Positions 56,894 through 64,000 of a DNA stretch of 64,000 bases are shown here, piece by piece. Both the position numbers and the translations under genes were made by a program. The number at the start of each line of letters is the position of its first letter. Positions within the stretch are counted from its first letter, which is position 1. The notes beneath the pieces are model-generated. The model searched no databases. It was given only the letters and a program-made list of their open reading frames with translations, and was not told the origin of the DNA. This stretch comes from Meiothermus sp. (GTDB taxonomy: Bacteria; Deinococcota; Deinococci; Deinococcales; Thermaceae), in assembly GCF_026004075.1 (NCBI RefSeq), contig NZ_BPIK01000002.1, forward strand, positions 62,001 to 126,000. Reading direction: 5' to 3'.

Positions 56894-57364
56894 TTACCAC
56901 CGGTAGTGGGCGTAGGCTCGGTTGGCTTCGGCCATACGCTCAACATCTTCTTTCTTCTTGACTGCACCACCCTTGCCCTCGGCAGCCTCCAGCAGCTCGG
57001 CCGCCAGGCGCTGATGGGCCTCGCGTTCGCCGCGGCTGTTGAAGGCGTTCACGATCCAGCGGATGGCCAGGGTCTGCTGGCGGCGGGGCGATACCTCGAC
57101 GGGCACCTGGTAGTTGGCCCCACCCACCCGGCGGCTGCGCACCTCCACGCGGGGGCGCACATTGTCCAGGGCCGCCTTAAACACCTTGAGAGGTTCCTGC
57201 CCGCTTTTCTCCTGGATAACCTCACAGGCCTGCTTGAAGATTCGGGCTGCCAGGTTCTTCTTACCGCCGCGCATCATACGGTTGATGAGCGCGGTGACCA
57301 CCACATCGCCGTACAGATGATCGGGCTCGAGTTGGCGAATTTCTGCTTGTCTTCTCCGCGACAT
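56894..57364 (-). CDS. rpsG: Ribosomal protein S7
   Basis: A 156-residue S7, nucleator of the 30S head ([60 protein letters not shown]). It lies between rpsL and fusA with only 2 bp before the fusA ATG. Confidence 0.98.
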   Translation of the reverse strand: MSRRRQAEIRQLEPDHLYGDVVVTALINRMMRGGKKNLAARIFKQACEVIQEKSGQEPLKVFKAALDNVRPRVEVRSRRVGGANYQVPVEVSPRRQQTLAIRWIVNAFNSRGEREAHQRLAAELLEAAEGKGGAVKKKEDVERMAEANRAYAHYRW

Positions 57365-57410
57365 ACTTAAACCTCACTCGTGCCGCCCCAAAGGGCCACA
57401 CGTGGAAGAG

Positions 57411-57827
57411 TTACTTCTTACCCTTGGCCGCCGCACCCTTGGCATCGGCTTTGGGACGCTTGGTGCCGTATTTAGAGCGGCTCTTCTTACGGTCTTTCAC
57501 GCCCTGGGTGTCGTAGATACCCCGCACAATGTGGTAGCGCACACCCGGCAGGTCTTTCACACGGCCCCCGCGGATCAGTACCACCGAGTGTTCTTGCAGG
57601 TTGTGGCCTTCGCCAGGAATGTAGGCGGTGACTTCGTACTGGCTCGAGAGCCGAACCTTGGCTACCTTGCGCAGCGCCGAGTTGGGCTTCTTGGGGGTGA
57701 CAGTACGCACCACGGTGCAGACCCCCTTGCGGAAGGGGCTTCCTTTGAGCGCGGGCACCTTGCTCTTCTTGACCACCGGCGTACGGCCCTTACGGAGGAG
57801 TTGGTTGATGGTTGGCAGTGTAATCAC
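57411..57827 (-). CDS. rpsL: Ribosomal protein S12
   Basis: A 138-residue S12 of the decoding centre and the first gene of the supercluster. [40 protein letters not shown] and [20 protein letters not shown] are typical. The Lys after VTP (streptomycin site) is the wild-type residue. The start is GTG with GAAAGGAT upstream. The C-terminal tail is a Lys/Ala-rich extension. Confidence 0.98.
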   Translation of the reverse strand: MITLPTINQLLRKGRTPVVKKSKVPALKGSPFRKGVCTVVRTVTPKKPNSALRKVAKVRLSSQYEVTAYIPGEGHNLQEHSVVLIRGGRVKDLPGVRYHIVRGIYDTQGVKDRKKSRSKYGTKRPKADAKGAAAKGKK

Positions 57828-57862
57828 ATCCTTTCGTTCGACTAGAGTGTTCTAAAAACTGA

Positions 57863-58034
57863 AACCCCACACGGAGGTCTGCGTACTTGCGCTGCGCTCG
57901 GTGCGGGGTTCCCGTCGAGAAGCGAACCAGGCCAGCAGCCTGCGTTTCGCCCCTAGGTTCTCAAGAATCGCTGTGCGCGACGGTCTTCCCGTGAGCGCAA
58001 CCGATGTTACCTCAGGGCCGGGGCTGGCCTGAGG
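57863..58034 (-). promoter_or_regulatory. Structured leader of the ribosomal supercluster
   Basis: About 216 nt of leader lies between the promoter start site and rpsL. It contains AACCCCACAC (57863-57872) with GTGCGGGGTT (57901-57910), nearly perfect, and CCTCAGG/CCTGAGG (58010-58034). A long leader suggests control by antitermination or by a ribosomal protein. The remaining 58079-58245 stretch shows no gene. Confidence 0.5.
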
Positions 58035-58049
58035 CGACGCAACCCTAGA

Positions 58050-58078
58050 AGTATATACGGCCAGGAAGAGTTAATCAA
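58050..58078 (-). promoter_or_regulatory. Promoter of the str-S10-spc-alpha supercluster
   Basis: TTGATT (58078-58073 on the minus strand), a 17-bp spacer, then TATACT (58055-58050). Close to consensus. It drives rpsL and everything downstream. Confidence 0.8.
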
Positions 58079-58245
58079 GGGGGAAAATATGGCTTAGGTA
58101 TCAGCTACAAAGACGGTGCTGCCATGCTCAATAGCCCATCTATGGGCGTGGCACTGGAAACTCAGGCGAACCCGGGGCAATTGCTGGAGCATAAGAAAAA
58201 CATGCGCCCTGCCCTAAACTCATATGGAAGGATGGGTCGCACGGT

Positions 58246-58860
58246 TCAGCGCAGCAGCCAGCGCACGTCCTCTACCACCCGTTCCGTTTCGGCGGCTTTA
58301 CCGTTGCCGTACACGAGGCGCAGTTGTCCCTTGGGGTCGAGGGCGAAGACCGTAGCGGTGTGGTCTACGTTGTACTCAGCGGCCGACTTGATCTGGGATT
58401 TTTGATAAAAAACCCCGTAGCGTTTGGCCACCTCGGCGATCTGCTCGGGGGTTCCGGTCAGCCCGATAAAGCTGGGGCTAAAGAAGGTGACGTAGTCCCT
58501 TAGCTTTTCCAGGGTGTCTCGCTCAGGGTCTACCGAGATGAGCAAAACCTGCACCCGCGCCTGCTCGGCGGGGGTCAGGGCTTTGTAGACCTTGCTGAGC
58601 TCGAGCAAGGTGGTGGGGCAGACATCCGGGCAGTTCACAAAGCCAAAGAAGATCAGAACCACCTTACCCTGAAAGTCGGACAGGCTTTTGCTCGAGCCGT
58701 CGTGGGCGGTGAGGGTAAACTGATTGGCCTCGGCTGGCCGAACATTCAGAAGCCGGGTTCCGTAGGGCTGGTAGGTGTCTCGAGATAGCAGAAAAGCCGC
58801 CCCCGCCAGCAGCAAAGGCAGGCCAGCCAATAAGGTGATCCAAATTGCTCGACGTGGCAT
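58246..58860 (-). CDS. SCO1/SenC-type copper chaperone
   Basis: A 204-residue membrane-anchored thioredoxin-fold protein for cytochrome oxidase CuA assembly. MPRRAIWITLLAGLPLLLAG is an N-terminal anchor. The copper Cys pair is in GFVNCPDVCPTTLLELSK and the His ligand in NVDHTATVFALDPKGQLR. ATG 58860 is chosen; the longer frame to 58968 adds an unlikely Cys-rich extension and GGGAGT lies before 58860. No oxidase genes are in the window. Confidence 0.93.
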   Translation of the reverse strand: MPRRAIWITLLAGLPLLLAGAAFLLSRDTYQPYGTRLLNVRPAEANQFTLTAHDGSSKSLSDFQGKVVLIFFGFVNCPDVCPTTLLELSKVYKALTPAEQARVQVLLISVDPERDTLEKLRDYVTFFSPSFIGLTGTPEQIAEVAKRYGVFYQKSQIKSAAEYNVDHTATVFALDPKGQLRLVYGNGKAAETERVVEDVRWLLR

Positions 58861-59079
58861 GTTTGTACTCCCGAACCAGAGGGGCAGGATACACCCCCTG
58901 CGAACCTGGGTTAACCCTAGACAACCAGGCCCGAGGCAAATGTCCCCCAGTAGACAGTTTCCCGGCACCCCGCACGTAGCTTTTGAAGGTCAGGGCGGTA
59001 TCACCACCGCTACCCGAATGCGGTATAAGGCAAGCCAATTTACATTGGCCCGGCGTCTTTGGGGCAAGATGGGGTTGGC

Positions 59080-59574
59080 ATGGATGGTCGGGCTGTCGCT
59101 TTTTCTCACCCCCTGGTTCGCTGGGCAGGGGCCCTCTTCGTGGCGCCCTTCTTCTTACAGTTGCTGGGACTGGGCAACACCTTGCTGGGGGGTGGGTTGT
59201 GCGGTGAGTTGTTTGGCAACGACACCCCGCTGGGGCTTCAGGGGGCGGGGTTCTGGTATGCGGTCTTGTTCATGATGCTGCTGGGCTTTCAGCTCATGTA
59301 CGGGGGTTTCTTGCTGCTGGCGCGTTTGCTCGAGATGCCCGCCAGCATGGAGCGGGGAACCTACAAAGGGGGGATCTGGTTGGTGGGGCTTATCACCCTG
59401 CTGTTCGTCCTGACCCGCACCACCGGCCTGCCCTACCCCAGCCCCCAGGGCCTGGCCTTGGGGGATACCGCCCCGGTAGATTTACTGAGCCTGATGCTGA
59501 TGGGCTGCTCGTGGGTGGCTGGCTTCCTGCTGTGGCAGTTGCTCAGACATGGCGAACTTTCCAAAACCCGCTAG
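59080..59574 (+). CDS. Small integral membrane protein of unknown function
   Basis: A 164-residue protein with four likely membrane segments (WAGALFVAPFFLQLLGLG, FWYAVLFMMLLGFQLMYG, GIWLVGLITLLFVL, LLSLMLMGCSWVAGFLLW). I do not recognise the family. Two Cys and a short Thr/Pro loop lie between segments. ATG 59080 is used; a TTG at 59059 is possible. Upstream lies the palindrome GCCAATTTACATTGGC (59034-59049). mazG follows, its promoter hexamer containing this gene's stop. Confidence 0.6.
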   Translation: MDGRAVAFSHPLVRWAGALFVAPFFLQLLGLGNTLLGGGLCGELFGNDTPLGLQGAGFWYAVLFMMLLGFQLMYGGFLLLARLLEMPASMERGTYKGGIWLVGLITLLFVLTRTTGLPYPSPQGLALGDTAPVDLLSLMLMGCSWVAGFLLWQLLRHGELSKTR

Positions 59575-59583
59575 GCTGTAAGC

Positions 59584-60174
59584 ATGGAGCGTTTACTCGA
59601 GGTCATGCGGCGTTTGCGGGGCCCGGACGGCTGTCCCTGGGACAAGGAGCAAACCCACCAAAGCCTGCGCCCCTACCTGCTCGAGGAGGCCGCCGAAGCC
59701 GTAGATGCCATTGGCAAGGGTGACCCCAACGAGCTCGCCGAGGAACTGGGGGATGTGCTGTTGCAGGTGGCCTTTCATTCGGTGATTGCCGAGCAAGCGG
59801 GCACCTTTACTTATTCACAGGTGGAGCAGCACATTGTGGATAAGCTCATCCGGCGTCACCCCCACGTGTTCGGCGACGTGCAGGCCGACACCCCCGAGGC
59901 CGTTACCGCCAACTGGAACGCCATTAAGGCCCAGGAGGGCAAAACCGCCCAGTCTATTTGCGACCAGGTGCCGAGAAGCCTGGGGGCCCTGGCCCGCGCC
60001 GCCGAGATCCAGAAAAAAATGGGGTACGCCTTTCCCGGAAAAGACCGACTGATGGACGCTCTCGAAGCGGGCAACCTGGCCGAGGCCCTGTGGCTGATGG
60101 TGGCCTGGTGTCGGGAGGAAAAAATCAATCCGGAGATTCTGTTGCGCGAGCGATGTGAGGAAAGCTGTTCATAA
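59584..60174 (+). CDS. mazG: MazG nucleoside triphosphate pyrophosphohydrolase
   Basis: A 196-residue MazG, which hydrolyses NTPs and may lower ppGpp under starvation. The metal motif EEAAEAVDAIGKGD followed by EELGDVLLQVAFHS (E-x2-E ... E-x2-D) is intact near residues 35-68. WDKEQTHQSLRPYLLEE is also typical. It is shorter than E. coli MazG (263) and ends inside the second domain. TAGGCT 6 nt before the ATG, with no Shine-Dalgarno, suggests a leaderless mRNA. Confidence 0.93.
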   Translation: MERLLEVMRRLRGPDGCPWDKEQTHQSLRPYLLEEAAEAVDAIGKGDPNELAEELGDVLLQVAFHSVIAEQAGTFTYSQVEQHIVDKLIRRHPHVFGDVQADTPEAVTANWNAIKAQEGKTAQSICDQVPRSLGALARAAEIQKKMGYAFPGKDRLMDALEAGNLAEALWLMVAWCREEKINPEILLRERCEESCS

Positions 60175-60279
60175 AGCGTCAGATACCACAGATGAGAGCG
60201 CAGCACCGGTGCACAATAGGAAACGTGAAGGTTCCGTGGTGACCCCGGCACCTGGTTGCCCAGTCCAGCGGACAGACCC

Positions 60280-60903
60280 ATGAAATCGGATCTGCTCAAA
60301 GCCCTCGTTGCCCGCTCCCCTCAACCATTGGTGAGGCCGGAGGGCTTCGTGGATGCCGCCGTGCTGCTGCCGGTATGGGAGGGACAGCTTTTGTTCACCG
60401 TACGCAGCGCCCACCTCCCCCACCATGCCGCCCAAATTAGCTTTCCGGGGGGCCGCTTTGACGATGACGAAAGCGCAGAGGAAGCTGCCTTGCGCGAGGC
60501 CTGGGAAGAGGTGGGGCTCAACTCGGAGCACGTGGAAATCCTGGGACACCTCAACCCCACCCTCTCGCCTTTTGGCTTCCGGATATTTCCTTTGCTGGGC
60601 CGGATTACCCAGGAACCCCAGCTCACCCCCAACCCCGCGGAAGTAGAAACCCTGCTCTGGGTGCCCATTGAGGAGTTGCTGGCCGCTCCAGCTTACGCCG
60701 AAGAGCGTACGCCCCCACCGGGCAACCGCTTTCCAAATGGCCTGGGCGGGGAGTTCTCCGAGATAGAAGGCCAGCTACGGCGCAAAGTCTGGCATTATCC
60801 CTGGCGGGGCTACGACATCTGGGGTGTGACCGGGAACATTGTGCACGATTTCCTCGAGCGCCTCCGCCAGGTACGCCTTTTTACAGATTCAGCCCCTGGC
60901 TGA
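60280..60903 (+). CDS. NUDIX hydrolase, CoA pyrophosphatase type
   Basis: A 207-residue protein with the NUDIX box GGRFDDDESAEEAALREAWEEVGL (Glu residues bind the metal) near 63-86. The preceding RSAHLPHHAAQISFPGG matches the UPF0035 signature of CoA pyrophosphatases, which cleave CoA to adenosine diphosphate and phosphopantetheine. ATG 60280 is used; a longer TTG frame at 60256 has no better signal. Confidence 0.88.
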   Translation: MKSDLLKALVARSPQPLVRPEGFVDAAVLLPVWEGQLLFTVRSAHLPHHAAQISFPGGRFDDDESAEEAALREAWEEVGLNSEHVEILGHLNPTLSPFGFRIFPLLGRITQEPQLTPNPAEVETLLWVPIEELLAAPAYAEERTPPPGNRFPNGLGGEFSEIEGQLRRKVWHYPWRGYDIWGVTGNIVHDFLERLRQVRLFTDSAPG

Positions 60904-60992
60904 ACCCAAAAAACAACCGAAGAGACCCCCGGATGCGCCTTTCATAAGGTTTCCGCTTGAATCCTTCACCGCCCGCCGCAGTCAGAGGTGAA

Positions 60993-62250
60993 GGTCGTGT
61001 AAGGAATTATGTGTAGGGGTTTGTGTAAAAAGAGGGGGTACCGCAATCAACAAGGAGGTACCCCATGGATCAGGATACCCTACAGATGATTTTGCGCGAA
61101 GCGGTAAGGGAAACAGCCACCGAGGTCTTGCAGATTCTGCTGGACGCCGACCGGGAGGCCTTCTTGCGGGAACACGGAGGACGCAAAAACGGCTACTACC
61201 CCAGGCGGCTTTCGACCCGCTTTGGTTCAGTGAACCTCCAGATGCCCAGGGATCGCGAGGGGTGCTACTATCCCAGCTTCCTGGAACCTTATGCCCGGCG
61301 CCTGGTGGACGTGGGGGAGGTGGCCGTGGCCCTGTATGCCGCCGGGGTGACGCAGCGCAAAGCGGCGGAGGTGCTGAGCCTGTTGCTGGGGCACCGCTAT
61401 ACCCACGAGACCCTTAGCAGCCTGACCGACCAGGTCTTGCGGGCGGCGGAGCAGTACCGCCAGCGGCCTTTGCCGGAGGAACTGGCCGTGGTCTACCTGG
61501 ACGGTCTGTTTCTGAGGGTCATGCGGGACGACCTGGGGGTTCAGCAAGAGGCGGTGTATGTGGCGCTGGGCATCACCCCCAGCGGGGAGCGGCAGGTGCT
61601 GGGCTTCTGGCTCCTGCCCGCAGAGAGCGCTCTGGCCTGGGAGGAGGTGTTGAAGGGCTTGTGGCAAAGGGGCCTACGGCGGGTCTTGCTCTTCGTGACC
61701 GATGGCCTTCCCGGCATGGAGGCGGCCATCCAAAGGGTCTACCCCGGCGCCGAATGGCAGCGCTGCGTGGTGCACATGGTGCGCTCCAGCCTGGCACAGG
61801 TGCGTGCACGGGATCGGGGGGCGGTGGCCGAGCATCTACGCGGGGTGTACCGGGCGGAAAGCCGACAGGAAGCCCTGGAAGGCCTGGAGCGGCTGCGGCG
61901 AACCTGGGGGTCGAGGTACCCGCGGCTGGTGAGCGGTTGGTGGGAGGACTCCGCGGCGCTGCTGCGGTTCTATGGCTATCCCAAGGTGCTGTGGCCCTAC
62001 CTTCGGAGCACCAATCCGATGGAACGGTTTATCCGGGAGATAAGACGCAGTACCAAGGTACGGGATCACAAGTTTCCTACAACGGAGGCGGTGTTCAAAG
62101 TGCTGTATCTGGAGAGCGAAAGGCAGGAGGGCAAATGGACAGAGCGTACACTCAGAGGCTTTGCCGAGGCAAAGGAGATGCTAGAACAGATGCTGAAGGA
62201 GCGGTACTTCCCCTCTACACAGACTGCTACACATAAATCTTGACACGACC
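60993..62250 (+). mobile_element. Complete IS256-family insertion sequence
   Basis: 1,258 bp bounded by imperfect inverted repeats of about 35 bp (left 60993-61027, right 62216-62250). The first eight bases, GGTCGTGT, are identical at both ends, and GTGTAG recurs. An 8-bp duplication GAGGTGAA flanks it (60985-60992 and 62251-62258), the size typical of IS256. The transposase stop lies inside the right repeat. The element looks intact and possibly active. Confidence 0.93.
61065..62243 (+). CDS. IS256-family transposase (mutator type)
   Basis: A 392-residue DDE transposase. The catalytic Asp residues are in VYLDGLFLRVM (about 147) and FVTDGLPGM (about 213), the Glu in NPMERFIREIRRSTKV (about 325). 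The IS256 C-x2-H signature is in RCVVHMVRSSLA. GGRKNGYYPRRLSTRFGSVN and MPRDREGCYYPSFLEPYARR are the N-terminal DNA-binding region. AAGGAGG precedes the ATG. No frameshift is seen, so the protein is probably functional. Confidence 0.97.
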   Translation: MDQDTLQMILREAVRETATEVLQILLDADREAFLREHGGRKNGYYPRRLSTRFGSVNLQMPRDREGCYYPSFLEPYARRLVDVGEVAVALYAAGVTQRKAAEVLSLLLGHRYTHETLSSLTDQVLRAAEQYRQRPLPEELAVVYLDGLFLRVMRDDLGVQQEAVYVALGITPSGERQVLGFWLLPAESALAWEEVLKGLWQRGLRRVLLFVTDGLPGMEAAIQRVYPGAEWQRCVVHMVRSSLAQVRARDRGAVAEHLRGVYRAESRQEALEGLERLRRTWGSRYPRLVSGWWEDSAALLRFYGYPKVLWPYLRSTNPMERFIREIRRSTKVRDHKFPTTEAVFKVLYLESERQEGKWTERTLRGFAEAKEMLEQMLKERYFPSTQTATHKS

Positions 62251-62359
62251 GAGGTGAAGGATTCAAGCCGACCGAAGGGAGTAGAAAAGCATTTCGGTAG
62301 TATCGTTTAGGCTTGTCAGAATGATACTACCGAAATGCGTATTACGCGCAGAATTGATA

Positions 62360-63139
62360 TCAATCCGCAGCAGCCGAACGGGGCTCAAACACCGGACGGG
62401 CCTGCCGGGAAAGCTGATTGTACAGTTCCAGGAATTGCGCCTTGGCCTGCTGCCCCAAAAAGCCCGGCGGGGTGAGCTCGGGCGGTAGGCCGGGGTCTAA
62501 GAAAAGGTTCTTGCGGGCCTGGTGAATCATGTGGGTCAGGCGCACAAAGGCCTCCTCGGCGCTTTGGGCCCGCGGTGGCTTCTGGGCCAGAAAAGCCCGG
62601 TAGCGGGTCTGGGCCGCCTTCAGGTTGAAGGATTTTTCGATGAGCTCGAGGGAGGGTGTGCTGGAAAAACGCTCGGCCTGGAACAGCTCAACGTAGTTTT
62701 GCAGGCCGTAAAAGCCCACCAGGTCGCGGGCGGCCTCGAGCGAGCCGTTGGGGCTGATCCAGACGCCCGGCGCCGGCGTACCGAAGCCAAGGAGGATTAG
62801 CTCATTGCGAAAGCGATCCCGCACGGTGCGCTTGGTTTCCGGCACGGCATAGACCAAAATGCGCCACTTGCCATCCCATGGCGCACCATAGCTATACAGG
62901 CGCTCCCGCACCTTCTCGACCTGCCAGGATACCCGCGGCGAAAGCCGGTAGTAGGCGCGGCGTCCATCCTTCTCTGGCATAATCCAGCCCCGTTTGACGC
63001 TGCGCGAGACCGCGGCCCGCACGGCGGGTTCGCTGAATTGCAGCAGTTCCATCCAGCGAATCAAGTCCCCCACCCAGGCCCGGTTTTCTGGGTAAAGGTA
63101 CTCCATGTAGAGTGTAAATAGATAAGACCGCGCCCGCAT
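62360..63139 (-). CDS. PaaX-family transcriptional repressor
   Basis: A 259-residue PaaX-like protein. The N-terminal winged helix (ARSYLFTLYMEYLYPENRAW, then FSEPAVRAAVSRSVKRGWIM) and the PaaX central block YSYGAPWDGKWRILVYAVPE, then RFRNELILLGFGTPAPGVWI, are clear. PaaX represses phenylacetate catabolism and releases DNA on phenylacetyl-CoA. No paa genes are in the window, so the target is unknown. ATG 63139 is chosen because TATACT lies 8 nt upstream; the longer frame to 63178 would include the promoter. Confidence 0.9.
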   Translation of the reverse strand: MRARSYLFTLYMEYLYPENRAWVGDLIRWMELLQFSEPAVRAAVSRSVKRGWIMPEKDGRRAYYRLSPRVSWQVEKVRERLYSYGAPWDGKWRILVYAVPETKRTVRDRFRNELILLGFGTPAPGVWISPNGSLEAARDLVGFYGLQNYVELFQAERFSSTPSLELIEKSFNLKAAQTRYRAFLAQKPPRAQSAEEAFVRLTHMIHQARKNLFLDPGLPPELTPPGFLGQQAKAQFLELYNQLSRQARPVFEPRSAAAD

Positions 63140-63147
63140 TGAAGCAC

Positions 63148-63175
63148 AGTATAATACGGATTTTTGCCCTACCAA
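63148..63175 (-). promoter_or_regulatory. Promoter of the paaX-type gene
   Basis: TTGGTA (63175-63170 on the minus strand), 16 bp, TATACT (63153-63148), then 8 nt to the ATG. No Shine-Dalgarno, so leaderless. Confidence 0.6.
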
Positions 63176-63316
63176 CAAAAAAGCGTTTGCATTCAGAGTC
63201 AGGGTTTGAGCCCCCCATTACCATACGCCAGGTGCTTTTTTTCTGGGGCTCCCGTGGAAAGCGCAAATACGCTGTTTGCTGCGACGGGCTAAGGAGCGAA
63301 GCTTCCCGTGAAGCAC

Positions 63317-64000
63317 CTAATCGGAAGCCGCTGGCTGGGCCTCGAGGCGAAACCACCGCCCACTTCGATAACGCCACAAAAACATGCTCACCCGCACCGT
63401 CTCCTCACCCAGCAGCCGCCCCAGAAATATGCCCCACAATCCCAAACCCAACGGAAACGCCAGCAGCCAGGCCAGGGGCAAACCCACCACAAACACTGTC
63501 ACAAAATCGGAGAACAGTAAAAAACGGGTGTCCCCCCCGCTGGCCAGGGTGCCAAAAAAGATGAAGTTGGACACCTTAACCGGCTGGAACAGCGCGTTGA
63601 GCAGCACGGCCCAGAAAGCCCATTCCTGCACCTGCGGGGTGGTGTTGGGGTAGAGCACCGGCAGGAGAAAAGCGAACAGGGCAAAAATAAAGCCAAAGAT
63701 GGCGGCCGAAGCCAGCCCAATCTGCCAGATTTGGCGCGAGACTGCCCAGACGCCGGGGGAGTCGGCCCGCCCAATGAACTGGGCCACCAGCACGGTAGCC
63801 GCGTAATGCAGGCCCGCCGAGGCGGTGATGAAGACCATCTCGAGGTTGCTCACAATCTGAAACACCGCCAATTCCTGGGTGCCCAGACGCTCGAACAGCA
63901 GGGCGAACAAAAACACCCCGCCGCTGAATACCACCTCGGTGATGAACAGCGGCAACACCAGCGGCACGGCCTGGGCCAGCAGCGGCCGGATTTGCCTCAG
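63317..64000 (-). CDS. MATE family efflux transporter, C-terminal part cut by window edge
   Basis: The frame is open to the window edge (LRQIRPLLAQAVPLVLPLFI, then TEVVFSGGVFLFALLFERLG), so the start is outside. The visible part has several membrane segments and MATE features (GTLASGGDTRFLLFSDFV, LGLGLWGIFLGRLLGEETVR). MATE proteins export cationic drugs or metabolites with a Na+ or H+ gradient. The gene ends with TAG at 63317 and a 177-bp gap separates it from the paaX-type gene. A large imperfect inverted repeat (GGTGCTT/AAGCACC, 63231-63318) begins at this stop. Confidence 0.88.
   Translation of the reverse strand: MRQIRPLLAQAVPLVLPLFITEVVFSGGVFLFALLFERLGTQELAVFQIVSNLEMVFITASAGLHYAATVLVAQFIGRADSPGVWAVSRQIWQIGLASAAIFGFIFALFAFLLPVLYPNTTPQVQEWAFWAVLLNALFQPVKVSNFIFFGTLASGGDTRFLLFSDFVTVFVVGLPLAWLLAFPLGLGLWGIFLGRLLGEETVRVSMFLWRYRSGRWFRLEAQPAASD

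Larger units (their letters stand above)
60944..62344 (+). repeat. R1 intergenic double-hairpin repeat, copy C, split by IS256 element
   Basis: Left part 60944-60992 and right part 62251-62344 are joined when the insertion and one 8-bp duplication are removed. H2 is then AATCCTTCACC with GGTGAAGGATT. H1 is GTAGTATCGTT-like near 62309 with AATGATACTAC near 62319-62332. The block ccgaccgaagggagtag (62269 on) is conserved. Same orientation as copy B. Confidence 0.9.

Noticed and set aside
63180-63316. Possible small RNA or tRNA-like element between paaX-type and MATE genes
   Set aside because: TCAGGGTTTGAGCC looks like a T-arm but no acceptor or anticodon arm can be built. The GGTGCTT/AAGCACC repeat is long-range and imperfect.

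Overview
The window reads as a chromosomal segment of a thermophilic member of the Deinococcota, most likely Meiothermus or a close relative in the Thermaceae. Evidence: high GC content, Thermus-type ribosomal proteins and EF-Tu (with the Thermus-like insert around NPKT-type residues), a GTP-dependent PEP carboxykinase, an AgaT-type alpha-galactosidase, an A4-type GH42 beta-galactosidase, and many genes whose start codon sits 6-8 nt downstream of a -10 hexamer (leaderless style). The palindrome CTCGAG is very abundant. The species assignment is inference.

Layout. 1-7,800: housekeeping genes (partial P1 peptidase, CDGSH Fe-S protein, pckA, a hotdog thioesterase, pgi, a bifunctional Rel ppGpp enzyme, a DUF92 membrane protein). 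7,800-10,412: a secreted protein of unknown function overlapping a two-component system. 10,455-22,265 (+): a galactoside operon: DeoR regulator, sugar ABC transporter, GH42, GH36, galT, an M24-fold pseudo-enzyme, galK and a PIG-L deacetylase. Imported oligo-galactosides would be hydrolysed inside the cell and the galactose sent through GalK and GalT. Both promoters carry 10-bp-phased TTCG repeats that are probable DeoR operators. 22,409-24,000: Hsp33 and an HNH protein.

24,150-33,261 (-): a xylan/beta-glucan operon: LacI regulator, ABC transporter, secreted GH10 xylanase, cytoplasmic GH1 and GH43 glycosidases, secreted GH16 glucanase. Two near-identical 18-bp palindromes mark LacI operators. 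33,421-34,867: a second PIG-L deacetylase next to a bacilliredoxin-like (YtxJ) protein with an extra C-terminal domain, suggesting bacillithiol chemistry. 35,153-37,140: tRNA-Asn and a polar amino-acid ABC transporter.

37,270-57,827 (-): one uninterrupted str-S10-spc-alpha ribosomal supercluster (rpsL to rplQ, 35 genes with fusA, tuf, secY, adk, map, infA, rpoA), with a strong promoter at 58,050-58,078 and a ~216-nt structured leader. 58,246-64,000: SCO1-like copper chaperone, a small membrane protein, MazG, a NUDIX CoA pyrophosphatase, a complete IS256-family element, a PaaX-type regulator and a truncated MATE transporter.

Most distinctive structure: a ~140-bp intergenic repeat made of two hairpins, present three times (3,249; 22,263; 60,944). 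Two copies begin exactly on the TAA stop of the neighbouring gene. The third is split by the IS256 element, with an 8-bp target duplication (GAGGTGAA) inside one hairpin arm.
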